Shown here piece after piece: positions 49,668 through 61,619 of a DNA stretch of 64,000 nt; positions within the stretch are counted from its first letter, which is position 1, and each line of letters starts with the position of its first letter. Both the position numbers and the translations under genes were made by a program. The DNA comes from Symbiodinium microadriaticum (lineage: Eukaryota; Sar; Dinophyceae; Suessiales; Symbiodiniaceae): positions 649,932 through 713,931 of the forward strand of contig LSRX01000256.1 in the NCBI GenBank assembly GCA_001939145.1, read 5' to 3'. Under the pieces are notes generated by a model that saw only the letters and a program-made list of their open reading frames with translations, did no database searches and was not told where the DNA came from.

Positions 49668-49796
49668 GCCCCGAAAAGGCTTAGACAGAATACCTATAGG
49701 GTTTAGGGTGTAATGTAAAGGGGGTTTAGGCTGTCGAGTTTAGGGTTTAGAGTTTAGAGTTTCAGAAGGGTTCTATAATATAGGGGCTTAGGATGT

Positions 49797-49842
49797 ACCT
49801 ATAGTCTCCATTGTAGTTCCTATTGCGTTACAAGTAGGGTTT
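49797..49842. mobile_element. Family A half element
   Basis: The left end AGTCTCCATTGTAGTTCC only. Confidence 0.65.
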
Positions 49843-49899
49843 ATGGTTTAAGGTCTAGGGTTTAAGGTTTAAGGTTGAGGGGGTTAGGTTTAGGATTTT

Positions 49900-50001
49900 A
49901 CCTATAGTCTCCATTGTAGTTCTTTTTCTTGGTTTAACCATTTCTATATAAAGGATCCTAAAAGGTAGCCCCAAAAAGGAACTACAATGGAGACCATAGG
50001 T
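49900..50001. mobile_element. Family A palindromic MITE
   Basis: Both ends and the AAGGATCCT centre are present. Confidence 0.85.
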
Positions 50002-50089
50002 AGAGTCCCTTCGAAGGGTTCGTAAACAGGGTTCTCCATAAGGATTACAGTGTACTATAAGCTTGCTCTAAGGATGCTATGGTGTCGCG

Positions 50090-50193
50090 GGCTTACGAAT
50101 TGGAATAGGGTTTTTGGTGTATCTAACGATAATGATATCAAGGAGCCATACAATAGTGTTGGTAATTAGTGAGGCCCCTATATCAGGAGCAAA
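50090..50193. mobile_element. Family E MITE, diverged
   Basis: GGAATAGGGTTTTTGG core and right end GGTAATTAGTGAGGCCCC. Confidence 0.65.
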
Positions 50194-50298
50194 AGGGTTC
50201 TACAGTGTTTTTACACGGGTGTGTATGGGGAGGGTGTCCAGCTTTGCATTTGCAATTCCATAAGGGCTGTTATCAAGAGGTCTGAATTATAGTGACTC

Positions 50299-50388
50299 CC
50301 GGAAAGTTGGAACATGGATTTTGGATAATTAGTGCTGGGATTCCCTATACCTTAGGGGCATGAGGATGATGATGTTCCAACTTTCTGG
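50299..50388. mobile_element. Family L palindrome
   Basis: CCGGAAAGTTGGAACAT and ATGTTCCAACTTTCTGG inverted ends. Confidence 0.75.
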
Positions 50389-50650
50389 TTTCTACTCTAA
50401 CGTTTTATTTATGCGGGTTTGTATAGGTTTTTCAGGTTTGATTTGGAAGTTGCATAAGGGGTCTTGTACCAAGAGACTTGAGTTATGCCTCAGAGTCGTC
50501 TCTCTCCTATTATTCTGGCCCCTATACTGTGGCACCAGAAGCGGTTCGACTTATGTTGGCCTGCATATGTTAGGACTTTAGGGTTTTGGGCTTAGCAGTT
50601 GGGCTTGAAGTAGTGCCACGTGTGGTAGCATGAGTAATCCTCCTGGCAAC

Positions 50651-51178
50651 GTCAAGTTGCTTCTCGGATTCTGTGGGTTTCTCGGATTCTCTGCTGTCTC
50701 TCGGCTTCTCGGATTCTGTGCGTTTCTCGGACTCTTTTTCTCGGATTCTGTGTGGGTTTCTCGGATTGTCTGCTGTCTCTCGGTTTCTCGGATTCTGTGG
50801 GTTTCTCGGATTCTCTGCTGTCTGCTGTGTCTCGGTTTCTCGGATTCTGTGGGTTTCTCGGGTTCTCTGCTGTTTCTCGGATTCTGTGGGTTTCTCGGAT
50901 TCTCTGCTGTCTCTCGGTTTCTCGGAGTCTTTGCTGTCTTTCGGTTTCTCGGATTCTCTGCTGTCTCTCGGTTTCTCGGAGTCTTTGCTGTCTTTCGGTT
51001 TCTCGGATTCTCTGCTGTCTGCTGTCTCTCGGTTTCTCGGATCTGTGGGTTTCTCCGATCTTCCGATCTCTGCTGTCTCTCGGTTTCTCGGATTCTGTGG
51101 GTTTCTCGGGTTCTCTGCTGTTTCTCGGATTCTGTGGGTTTCTCGGGTTCTCTGCCGTCTCTCGGTTTTCTCGGATTG
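50651..51178. repeat. TCTCGGATTCTGTGGGTT minisatellite
   Basis: About 28 units of 17-20 bp (TCTCGGATTCTGTGGGTT and TCTCGGATTCTCTGCTGTC variants). Because the units lack stops, several frames on both strands stay open for 170-250 codons; none is called a gene. Confidence 0.9.
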
Positions 51179-52937
51179 AATCCCTGAAAATGCGGAGAAA
51201 CATCATCTCCACGAAGCCCACAACGCCCCCCTCCATCCAAAACAGACAACAGCAGAACGTAGAGTCCAGGGTGCGGGAGCCGGCGCCTTCCCAGATCGTC
51301 ACCACTCGGCAGGAGCCGGCGGAGGGGGGGGGGTCCCACCCCCTCCTCCTTTCAGTATGAGCCGGCTTCGCCGTTGCGGTACTGCACTGCGAGCGATGCG
51401 CGAATAAGCGTGTCATTCGTTGGGCGCCTGCCCCGCAGGTACACAGCGGCCGCGATGGCCAGAATTTCCACGAGGACTACGCGGATGTAGTGTCGCACGC
51501 GTCTACGAGCCAAAGATGCTCCAGTTAACGGAAGAAGTTGCTGCGGGCCGCGATTCGCCATTGCGGCAAGCGCGGCCCACGCAACTGTACCATTCTGTCG
51601 GAGGCTGTAGTTTTCTGAGACTACGAAGATCCAAAGGGAGCGACAATTGGCTAAACCCTAGGGATCATGCCTTAAACGACTCGGGACCCTCACCTTGCAG
51701 AGAGCACAGGCGACAACTGCCAGATGTTTTCCTTGAATCCCTGTTATAGTTTATAAAGGTTTCAGGCTCAATCATAAATCCCGGAAGCTTTAAGCCCACG
51801 CACAAACCCTCAAAACCCCAAGCCCTCCTTTACCTGGCTAATCCCACAAAGCAGGTGCCCCGTCACTGTGAATTCATAACGCTGAATCCTGAACCGAAAA
51901 TGTCATCGATGATCTGTTTCTGCAATCATCTTACATCCTCCGCATCACTTGGAGCATTCAGTAGGCGTGTAAGACAGCCCAAGTACCCAGCAACGGTGAC
52001 ACAATCAGACGTTGCTTCGCCATAGTCTGCCTGAACACAACTCGGCTTCCGCAACCCTTCGTAGCGAACATGCTGCGGTGCATTTTTCCACTCGGCAGGA
52101 GCCGGGCACGGCCCAACATTGGTGGTGTCCCCTCGGCTCCATAATCCGGCATCGATTTGAAAAACAAGGAGATGGAGGTCGAAGGTTCACGTTTTCATTG
52201 GGAAGTGCGGGTATTGGCTACAGTCCTTACCAACGCTGCCACCCACTTTACGGCTGCGATATTTCCTCTTTTCAGTACGTGTATTGCTTCGTCATTGGAT
52301 CGCTGGACCGCCCCGTGATGACATTCACGAAGATCCTCACGGTTGACACTTGATGATAAATGCCAACAGAGACCGAGTAGATTCTGAGCCCCTTGGTGTT
52401 GGAACCTGCTTTGGTGCTCTGACGTCGCGATTCTGGAAGTGATGCTGGTGCCTGTGGCTCAGGGCACTGGCTTCTACATGAATGGGCCCTTGGGTAGTTT
52501 CCTGCAGCAACTCCCGAATCCCGAAATATGTTTACCAATATTCCTCCGTCAAGAGCCTTGCACTCGCCAATATCACCACCCCGAAGCCCTAAGCCGTAAA
52601 TCCTCCCTTTCCTTTAGCCGAATGCCTGTTGATCGGGGCACAGCTTCAGATGTGATCCGCGCATGCTGGACCAAGAAACAGACCGAGGCTCCAAAAAGGC
52701 AAACCCAGCACCCCAAGGCATAGCTTACCATAGCTATGGTATTTGGCTTTAGGGACTAGGGCGCGCAGTTTTGGTGGTTTAGGATTTGCGATTGGGGCTG
52801 CGTGGGCGTCGGTTTCAAGGGTATGTGCTTTCAGTAGCCTCAACATGAAACTAAACCTTAAACCCCCAAACCCTAAACCTTAAACCCCAAACCCTAAACC
52901 CTAAAACTCTAAGCCCTAAAAAGCGCTTTTTGTGGAG

Positions 52938-52999
52938 CCTTCCTTGGGAGAACTGATCGCGGCGACTCCAGCCTTCGGAGAGCAGTTCGGGTGGGCGAG
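52938..52999 (+). CDS. Exon candidate
   Basis: It reads GELIAATPAFGEQFGW in a frame open from about 52924 to a stop at 53091. An AG precedes it and a GC donor (gcttcc) follows 52999. Composition is protein-like, but there is no family match and no in-frame partner. Confidence 0.35.
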
Positions 53000-53093
53000 G
53001 CTTCCTATGGGTACGGTTGATCAGACTCGCACCCTGACACCTTCGAACCCAATGCAACCCATGTTCTCAGTGACTCTGGTGCCCTCCTTGTAG

Positions 53094-55260
53094 CAGGCTG
53101 GATACCCGAAACGTCCAGAGAAACGGCTTGCCACGGACCATGGGTCGGGGGCCCTGGGTTCGAAGATTGGGGGTGCGCTTTGAGTCCCATTTCAATTCTG
53201 GAAAAATTACACGCCCTTACAATGAGCCCATAGAGGGCTGTAGAATTTTCGGCTTTATCATTGCTCAGCCCGTGCAGCTCCAGGTTGTGACGAGCATCCT
53301 CCTTCTTTGTATCAGCCTGATGTTATGTTGCTAGGGTTCATGTTGCCCAGCCTGAACTGCAGTCTGAAGCTCAAGCCAGTTATACTAGTGTTATTGTCGC
53401 TTCCGAAATGCAGGGCCTTACGATTCTCGAATCTGGGCCTCACCCACAATGTAGGCCTTGCCTTGCGCCCCGTTCTTAATCCCTAAACTCACCTTTCCCT
53501 CTTTAAGGTTGGAGTGTAGGGTTTCAGGGTAATCCCTCAATCCCTAGATGCCAAGCCCTCGACCTCTCAGTCTCTAGAGCCTTAAACCCAAAAAGCTGGC
53601 AGAGAGACTTGGTAGACCTTGAATGTAGGGATCCGCAGAGTTGGGCTCTTTGGGGGGGGAAACTTGGAGGTAGGCTATGGGAATTCTGTAAGGATAGTAC
53701 TCCTCCAAAAAAGGTCGAAGCTTACTGGGTGTATGGACACCCTGGAAAACGCCTTGCACAATCCGGGGCCAAGATTGTGGATTCACTCTATGTCCCATTC
53801 TTAACACGGACATTTGGGTTTAGGCCGTCGGGATCGTGAGTCACCCTAGGTTCCTTGTGCAAGGTAACAAGGCCGAGGAGGGTTGACATCTGAGCCGAGG
53901 CCGATACTTTATCGCCGGGAGCTGGAACGTAGTGGCCCTAGGGGGGGGAAGAGGGGGGGAAGGGGGGGGGGGGAGGGAGTTTCTTGTTGCGAGGTTTGAT
54001 CTCCTTTAGGAGATCCGCGGTTTGTTCAGAGAGGTGTCAGTGGTCCTTAGAGCGTCTTTTTGCGGTGAAAGTGAGTAGAGCTGGGAAGAAGATGCTGAGT
54101 GTTTGAATCTCGCTGAAGACCTCGTCCTCGGGCTTTCGGTTGAAGAAGTCCTGAGCCTGGATACGTACGCCCTGACCATTACAAGACCAATCTAACGCCC
54201 AAACCCAAACACGATCAAGTCGTGACAAGACTTTGTAAACCTGTTAAGTTCTATTGTAAGCACATCCAAAGGACTGGCGCCCTGAAGAAATGATGCTCGA
54301 GGATGAAGCGGTTGGGCGCTTCACAATCAAGGCCGGGAATCTACATCTTGGGACCCAGTGTTTCTAGGCACGTTGTCCTGGAGGGCGGTTCCACAAATCG
54401 GGATTTCATTCTGTGTTTTTTGAGTGATAACAGGCACCACTTCGCGTTCCAGGAAATCCTGCATAATCGTTGCGATGACTCAAGGAGGAGACTGTGCTTC
54501 AGCGTGAAAGATTTAGGGTTTAGGTTTTCCGGGGTTCGCGCACAGGGATTGCATCGATTATGAGGGCATGAGGGTTTGGGGTCTCAAGGCTGGCCTGGTC
54601 TAAGAGGGGATCCTCTTCGAAATGGCGCCATCCTCCCAATCTCCGCACTGCCACAGTTGCCGGATCTACAAGTAGCTCCACCATGACAAACTACGGCTTC
54701 CGATGTTTCTTGTCGTACTGTACTCATCACCAGACCAACAATAGTAAGAAGCTGCCCTTTGCGCTATGATATGGTAAAGAGGCTGCCCTTTTCAAGTTTC
54801 CTTCCTAACCAAGGCAGCTCTTCATGAAGTCCCAGGCCGTAGGGTGCCCCTCACATCTGGCCTTCCGCCTCAAACCTAGCTAACACTTTGAGAAGTTGAT
54901 CGATCTCCCTTGTAGCCGGTCTTTTTGTCTTCAGGGGTACCTAGTCAAAGACACTTTCGGTTGACCTTAAGTAGTAAGCAGGAACCCGAAGCCCGAAAAC
55001 ATGCGGCCAGGCCTCCCTGCCCAAGGGCAAGCAGCGTTTCCAAATCCTGCGAAACCGGGACTGGCGCCAGCTGGCCGCGTGGCCCAGAACTGATAGGTCC
55101 TTTAGTGATCGGTCCTTTAGTCGCTCAGTGGCGAAGCTTGAAGCTGCTAGGGAATAGAAAGCCCCAGCACTGAAGACTTAGCTTTGGGGAATCTATTAAG
55201 ATGAACTGAACACATAAGTGCTGATTCAGGTCGTAATGGCCCAAAAGTTCTTGAATACAG
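53094..55260. other. No supported gene
   Basis: A G-rich run (about 53941-53978) and scattered TTTAGGG words are present. No element or exon was recognised. Confidence 0.4.
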
Positions 55261-55289
55261 AGAGTGAGACCAGCCATTGCTCCATGGGG

Positions 55290-55372
55290 TCATAAACCCT
55301 ACAAGCCCTAAACCCCTAAACCCTAAAGCCCTAAAGCCCTAAACCCCTGAACCCTAAACCCTAAACATACCC
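55290..55372. repeat. CCCTAAA-type array
   Basis: CCCTAAA/CCCTAAAG units. Confidence 0.8.
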
Positions 55373-55873
55373 GCGGCCACCATCCGGACCGTTTTCCTCA
55401 TCAAGATCATCGTATTGTGCCTCTACCCTAAGGCTCAAAACAGCCCAAAAACCTTCTATAGTATGGTCTTTGGGCCCAAAAGCCTTAAAGTATGAGTCCT
55501 TAGAGCCTTAGGGCTACAGATATGCAACTGAGTGCGTATGATTACGTAAGTGCACAGAAGCAGAGTACTTTGAGCAAATATCTAGCCAATTACTTATCGA
55601 TTTGCCGATCCACCTATCTACCTCAAACTGCCTGTGCAGGTATAAGTTTGCCACTCCTCTAAACCTAGCCTGCAACCCATCTATCCTCACCCGTATACTT
55701 ACTAGCCTTTATGGAACCCATCTAGCAGCCCTTGTAAAGTAACAGTTGTAGGAACCATTCTATATTATCTCGAACCCATCCAGCGGCACTTTTCCTTGTA
55801 CCTTCGGAGGAAGCGTTGTTTCTTTTACTTCATAGAAGACGCCTCAAACTTCCTCCCCCGCCCGCTTGCTCAG

Positions 55874-55944
55874 ATCTATCCTGAGACGCGCTACGCGGAT
55901 TGCGAGGATGACGTGCCAGTGAAGGTTCCCTTTGGGGGTGCTCC
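55874..55944 (+). CDS. Exon candidate
   Basis: It reads IYPETRYADCEDDVPVK after a CTCAG acceptor and ends at a strong GTAAGG donor after 55944 or a GTTCCC donor after 55924. Protein-like, no family assigned. Confidence 0.4.
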
Positions 55945-56588
55945 GTAAGGCTTCCTTTAAGGGTCCCTTTTGGGACTTAGGGGTCTGGGGCTTAGGGCCT
56001 AGCGCCCAGGAGTTTTGATGGTTTTGGGGCAGTGGGATAAAAAAACGGACTTATATGGTTTCAAAGGTTTCGGCCACTTCTGTGGGTTTCGGGTCTGCGG
56101 CTTTCTGGGTGTTCTAGCTTTCTACAGTGACAATCGCTGTGAGGATGTAGGTTTCGGGGCATTGTTGTCACGAGATAAAAGTCAGGGTCCGCCGAACCCA
56201 AAGTACTAAACACCCCACCCTACACCCCCTAAAACCACTCTCGAAGCCAAAGCTTGGCAGCTAGCTTTACTTCTTTCATCTGTGGGCTCGTGGCACCGTG
56301 ATCCCCAAAAACCGGAAACGCCTCAATTCCCTCTAGCCTGCAACTCGAACGAAGCTTGCACATGCGCAGGAGGAGGGTTTTCTTTTAATGAATCCCAAAC
56401 CCTGAACAAAGAAGACCCGAAACCTGACCCAAAGCCTCATAGAAGCCCAGAAGAATCTTGTACTAGTAGAGCGTTTGTGGTTGCAGCCTTAAGGTTAAAG
56501 CATCCTGAAAACAGACCTTACAGTTTGGAGCCCCGAAATAGAACCTCAAGCCCTTCAGACCCCGATGCCAACCACTTGCTTCCCACAG

Positions 56589-56641
56589 GGACCTGATGCA
56601 TCCGGCTACGACAGCCCGCTTCCTCAGAGCTTCCGTTGCAG
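56589..56641 (+). CDS. Exon candidate
   Basis: It reads GPDASGYDSPLPQSF after a CACAG acceptor. The 3' boundary is unclear. Confidence 0.35.
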
Positions 56642-57170
56642 GGGGAGTTTCATGTCAGGGCCGTTTTCAAAAAAACTTCTGGTTGTGTGGGTCGCCTCAC
56701 TACTCCAAGCCCATGAATCGGGCAAAGCTGAACCCTGAAACCCGCGCCCTAAACTGAGCTGTCTTCCTTTCGCCGTCGTAGCACTGCAGCTACCTGGAGT
56801 TGAGGGTGCTCGGCTTGCAACATCCCGGCGACATGTTGGTAGTGTTAAGGTGTTTCTTGGGGTTCGTGGGTTCAGGTGTTAGGGTGTTTCGGGTACAGAA
56901 CTTTGCGGTTAGGGTTGAAAGGATGTGTAAGCAAGATCCGATGGCTGTTGTCGTCTTCGAACTGGGCCCGGCATTCTAGTACAGCTCTCTTAACAGGGGT
57001 TAAAGAGTCATGTTGAACCTTTTCTTCAACCATGCCCACCGACTTTAAAACTTCTGAACTAACTGCTGGAACCCCTGAGGCTACTGGAGCATCGAGGTCC
57101 GTCGCTCTCTGCTGGGTGCAGCGGGCAAGGTTGGCCTAAACTGTAAAACTTGGTACTATACTGTACAAAC

Positions 57171-57285
57171 TAATATACTATAAAAAATAATATACCCTAA
57201 TATACTATAGTATACTATAATATACTATAAAAAATAATATACCCTAATATACTATAGTATACTATAATATACTATAATATATTAC
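57171..57285. repeat. AT-rich tandem repeat of about 48 bp
   Basis: AATATACTATAAAAAATAAT-type blocks are repeated at least twice and end in TATAATATACTATAA words. Confidence 0.85.
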
Positions 57286-57542
57286 GTAGATTAGACAGTT
57301 CCCGGCAAATCCAGTCTGTGCTGGAACGTAGGACCCTGTGTCTGTTGAGTCCCAGGCTTCGAGGGTGTGATATGACCCACGTAAAGCCTAAATATAAAAC
57401 AGAAGCCTATCTGCGAAAAAGGCGAAGACGCGATGAGCAGTTTTAGACTTGTCCAGCTTGCTGAGGAGTTGCTAAAGTGGAGCTCTTTAAAGGATAAAAA
57501 GGGAAGGAACGAATGATGGATGCGGGCTCTAGGTCTGACCCT

Positions 57543-57642
57543 ACCTGTAGTCTCCATTGTAGTTCCTTTTTGTGGTAACCAAATCTATATTAAGGATCCT
57601 ACAAGGTAACCACAAAAAGGAACTACAATGGAGAATATAAGT
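57543..57642. mobile_element. Family A palindromic MITE
   Basis: Both ends are present; the right end carries GAATATAAGT. Confidence 0.8.
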
Positions 57643-57794
57643 AAACCCTAAACCCTAAACTGGAGGTGTTTGTGTGTGTCTCCGCCTTAACCGAACCAGG
57701 CAATAGTGCGAGTCTTGGGCTGTGGGGATTTAGCTCTCTTCGGCCTCGAGGAGCCCTTGTAATTCCGAATTGCGGTGGTATTAGTTGGGGTAGT

Positions 57795-57846
57795 AGCAGT
57801 GGAAGTGGTAGTGGTGGTGGTGGTGGTGGTGGTGGTGGTGGTGGTC

Positions 57847-57908
<62 letters not shown>

Positions 57909-57935
57909 TAGTAGTAGTAGTGGTGGTGGTAGTAC
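57795..57935. repeat. (GGT)n(AGT)n microsatellite
   Basis: GGT units pass into AGT units, with GGT again at the end. The poly-Ser and poly-Thr frames are artefacts. Confidence 0.9.
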
Positions 57936-58083
57936 ATGAGGAAGAATACTACTACTTGTTGAGACACCTGCACGAGTGAACAAATCTTAGGAGCACGAAC
58001 ATGACTGAGGCCAACGCAAACCGGCATGAGGCTGCGGCCAATCCCTCCAAGGCCTTTCGATGAAGCCCCAAGTTCCAACGCAG

Positions 58084-58171
58084 GTCATGGCGTCACGGAA
58101 TGTGTTCTTCATAGATCTCGAGCTGTGGCCAGAGGTCACCTCAGTGGTTTCCACGGAGGTCATGTTCAAGG
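58084..58171 (+). CDS. Exon candidate
   Basis: It reads NVFFIDLELWPEVTSV then STEVMF after a CGCAG acceptor, with a GT donor (gtgttc) after 58171. Strongly protein-like composition; no family assigned. Confidence 0.45.
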
Positions 58172-58636
58172 GTGTTCCAGCAAGTAACTAGTAAGTATCA
58201 CCTAAAGTCCCTTGTTGTTGGGGGGAGGTCTTTCTGTGTAAGATGACACACTCGCGGTCATTGCAACGCTGGGGAACCTAGGCTGAAGGTTTTGAGCTTG
58301 AGAACCCGAGTGCATTTTTTCGGGTCTGCAAAGTAACACGGAAGCCTGAAGAATTGCCCACATGATTGGTGTGGCTCCGCATTTTGACTTTCATGTAACA
58401 TACTCGATACTAGTTTTCCACGATTTGAGGCCCCTATGGATCCTTAAAGCGTCAGCCCTACACCTTAGGCCAACCCTTCGAAGAACTCCGCCAGGTGTTG
58501 CCCTGGTTGCAGGGGCTCGCGCCATTTTGGTTTACCAAGCGCGACATCTTGCAGATTCTCCAGCGACATCTGTCCTCTCTCTCAGAGGCTGATGTGAGGT
58601 TCTCCGTGAGAGCGCGGGCGCATAAGAAAGGCGGCT

Positions 58637-58736
58637 TACCCATAGGCCCCTCAGTAGTTCCTTTTTATGGTTTATATTTAGAATCCTATCAGGTAATCCC
58701 AAAAAGGAACTACTTAGGGGCCTATGCCTATGGGTA
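58637..58736. mobile_element. Family D palindromic MITE, intact
   Basis: TTACCCATAGGCCCCTCAG and its inverted copy. It ends 13 bp before the next exon candidate. Confidence 0.8.
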
Positions 58737-58749
58737 CACCCATCTACAG

Positions 58750-58838
58750 CCCTCCTCGACGAGATGGAGACTGCTATTCCGATGCTGTCACGAGGCTGTC
58801 CACACTGGCCAAGATGGCCGGGGAGCGGCTTTGCACCC
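58750..58838 (+). CDS. Exon candidate
   Basis: It reads DGDCYSDAVTRLSTLAKMAG after a TACAG acceptor and before a GT donor (gtaaat). A second frame is also open, so the reading is not certain. Confidence 0.4.
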
Positions 58839-60284
58839 GTAAATCAAGGACTTGGGTGTCCTGGGGTCAACCTCGTTTGTTGTTGAGTTGAAGTGTTGTT
58901 GCGGTGACAATTTCTCTGAGGTAGGATTCTAGCACTTGCAGAGTCTACTTTCGGTTTCGGGTGCCTATTCCGAGGTCAATTACCCTTTAAAACCCAAACT
59001 CTGGACCCCGAACCCTGAACCCCAACTCCTTATCCCTAAACGCCACATACAGCAAATCCAAGGCGTAGACTACACACGCCTACATGAAAATGATAGTCTG
59101 GCAACCTGCATAAGAGCTTCAGCAGGTAATGGGCCTCCATGGAGAAACCCTGCATAGTAGGATCCTTGCTGGGAGGATCCGTGTAAAGTGGGACAGCTAA
59201 AGTATGAGAAGCCCTGACTTCGTTGCTCGGGTGCAGCTGTATGCCAGGCAGCCTTGGCAGCGCGCGAGGACGAGCGGAAAGCACGACCAGCCGTGAGCAA
59301 GATGAAGGCCTGAAAGTAAAGGGGGGCACCACCAGCACCACCCAAAAACTTTAAGCCAATAAGTCAGGCCCCTATGTTGCTTTCTTTCGCAGGGGGAAGG
59401 ATCGGTCCCTGTCGGCAGCCGCTGGTAAGAACTATGATAGCACGCAAAATGGGTGAAAGGCTTGGAACTGGGTTAAGCTGGAGCCCTTAACACCCAAACC
59501 CGGAACCCCTCAACTTTCGACAAAGCCTTCATGAAGCCTGAGAAAGGGGGGTTTCCTTTCTTGTGGCAGGTGTCCTGGCGCAGTGTAGGCAGGCAAGAGC
59601 TATCCCAGCAGGAGCGCTGGCTCACAGGGTGTCAGAAGGGTTCATATATGTCTTGGAGCTAGGAGTCTGTGTTTGTGGGGATCTTCATGGTAAGGGTGTC
59701 CTACCTTTCTAGGAACTGCTTGTGGGGCCCCAGTCTTTGCAGCGCAAAAACAAGACCCAAGAGACCCGGTGAACATCCATAAGCATCAGGATCTTCTCCG
59801 CGGCGTAACAGGGCGGCTCGAAGCCTTGATTTTGATACTGTGTGGTTCTGTGGTCTTTTGGGCACTTCCCAAACCCTGAAAAGACCGTATACAACCCCAT
59901 AAGCCCTCTGGAAACCATGGAGGACTGCACAAACCCCATAAGCCATTTATAGAAACGGAAACATTTGAACACCCTAGCAATCTGAAGCGAAAACTTGGAT
60001 CTCTGCCCTACAGCCTAAATGGCTTGTTCGGTCTACGGGTTCAGGGCTTCGGCTGTCTCATCTAGGGTTCAGGGTTTAGAGCTCAGGGTCCTACTCAACC
60101 CTGGAATACCCTAGAAAGAAAATTTGCCGAACACTCAAAAAGCGTTCGTTCTGCTTCACGAGGTCTCGTTTTGCTCCGTGATTCCACGCTGCCGCAAGAC
60201 AGAAAGCCACCCTCTAATCCTGCACTCCCAACTTTCCCAAGCCGTTAAAGCCTAAAGCCCCCTAAGCCCCCAAAACCCGGGAGT

Positions 60285-60358
60285 CTTAAGCCCTTTGCCC
60301 TAAACCCCTAAACCCCCCTAAATCCCCGCTACACACCCCCAAACCCAACCCTTAAAAA
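60285..60358. repeat. CCCTAAA-type array
   Basis: CCCTAAA/CCCCCTAAA units end 27 bp before the next exon. Confidence 0.75.
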
Positions 60359-60384
60359 AGAGACCCCCCCTCCCCGCATACGAG

Positions 60385-60437
60385 GAGCTCTTCGAGAATG
60401 CGCGGCCGAGCTTCTTCCTCGTGGGTAGCTGGGAACC
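60385..60437 (+). CDS. Second-module exon (GSW motif)
   Basis: It reads PSFFLVGSWEP, the same opening strand as ISGSWNLPD at 35995, so a second copy of the module starts here. The acceptor is GAG|G. A GC donor follows 60437 or 60444. Confidence 0.55.
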
Positions 60438-60906
60438 GCTGCTTGCAGTTAGCTCGGGTTTAGGGTTTATAGGGTTTATAGGGTTGGGCCTGGGGGGTTT
60501 GTGGGTTTAGGGTTCAGGTGTTTAAGATGTTTAGGATCTCTTTTTGTTGGAGGGGTCATAGTGATCCCATGGCAACAACTAGTCATGTGTTCATACACAT
60601 ATTACACATACATATCTGCATACATACTTATATGTGTGCTCGTTTGTGCAGGTGTTTCGGGTCTTAAGGGCATGAAAGGTTTAGGGCTGAGGGGCTAGCT
60701 AACTTACTGGGTTTAAGGGTTGAAGGGTTGAGGCTTCTAAGCTTCTTGGGGTGCTAGGCAGCTCGGGCGGCGTGAGGTGGAGGTCCTAGAACCAGGGTCC
60801 TTATGAGGCTGTCCATGTAGCTCAGGGTCTCGCAATCTGCTTTCTTAAACCATAGTCAGGATGTGTATTCTAAGTTCGGGTGCGCGTCTGGGTTCAGGTG
60901 CTGGAT

Positions 60907-61021
60907 ACTTGGAGGTTCATGGGTAGTTATAAGCAGGGTTATAAGTAGGATAACTATAGTTATAACCCCAAACTTGGGGGCCTTATAACTCCACTTATAA
61001 CTACCCATGAACCTCCAAGTA
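60907..61021. mobile_element. Family I palindrome with extended perfect arms
   Basis: GGGTAGTTATAAG and its inverse are extended outward by ACTTGGAGGTTCAT and ATGAACCTCCAAGT, giving about 26 bp of perfect inverted repeat at each end. Confidence 0.8.
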
Positions 61022-61619
61022 GGGGTTTCCGGCTTCGCGGTGTTTCGGGAGCGCTCAAAGCGATGAGCCTTCGCAGGGTCCCTGTTGCAGGACACTAGGA
61101 GCACGAATGATGTACGGGTCTGAATATTCTGTAATTAATACTAGCATTGCATATTCTACCCCACATCCTACTCCAAGCATTTAAGGCCCGTCTGCCACGG
61201 AAATGAGTTGAGGGCTTCGGGTTCCATTGGGTGGCAATTCCTGGCCTCGGCCTTGAAGCTTGCAGTCGGTTTCTGAGTGTTCCCCCTCTTTCTCAACGCT
61301 TTAGGGTTTCGGGTTTAGGGTTTAGGTTGAGGATACCATAAAGGCGGGATGAGACCGCCAAAAGACTCTGACATAAATTGCAGGGGTGCCTTGTACTAAA
61401 GTTGGGTTTGGGCATTGGGCTTGGAGTTAGGGCAGCAGGAATGGAACTGAGGGTTTGGTGCTCGGAGAATACGTTCTAGGCCCTGGGTGGGGCTCACGGT
61501 CTTGGATTTGGGATTTGGTTTGGTAACAGACCGGTAATTATGCGACAGCTGCCATCCCAGTGTGTTCTGCCGTGAGCTGCTTGATTCAACCCCTAAACCC
61601 GGAACCTTAACAAACCCTT

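Noticed and set aside
49065..49332. Collagen-like Gly-Ile and Asn-Pro ORFs
   Set aside because: They arise from CCCTATAAA minisatellite units.
50578..51416. Arg/Glu/Asn-rich 250-codon minus-strand ORFs
   Set aside because: They arise from a stop-free minisatellite unit open in most frames.
55373..55430. Hydrophobic island TVFLIKIIVLCLY
   Set aside because: No AG acceptor lies close upstream, and there is no frame-compatible partner.
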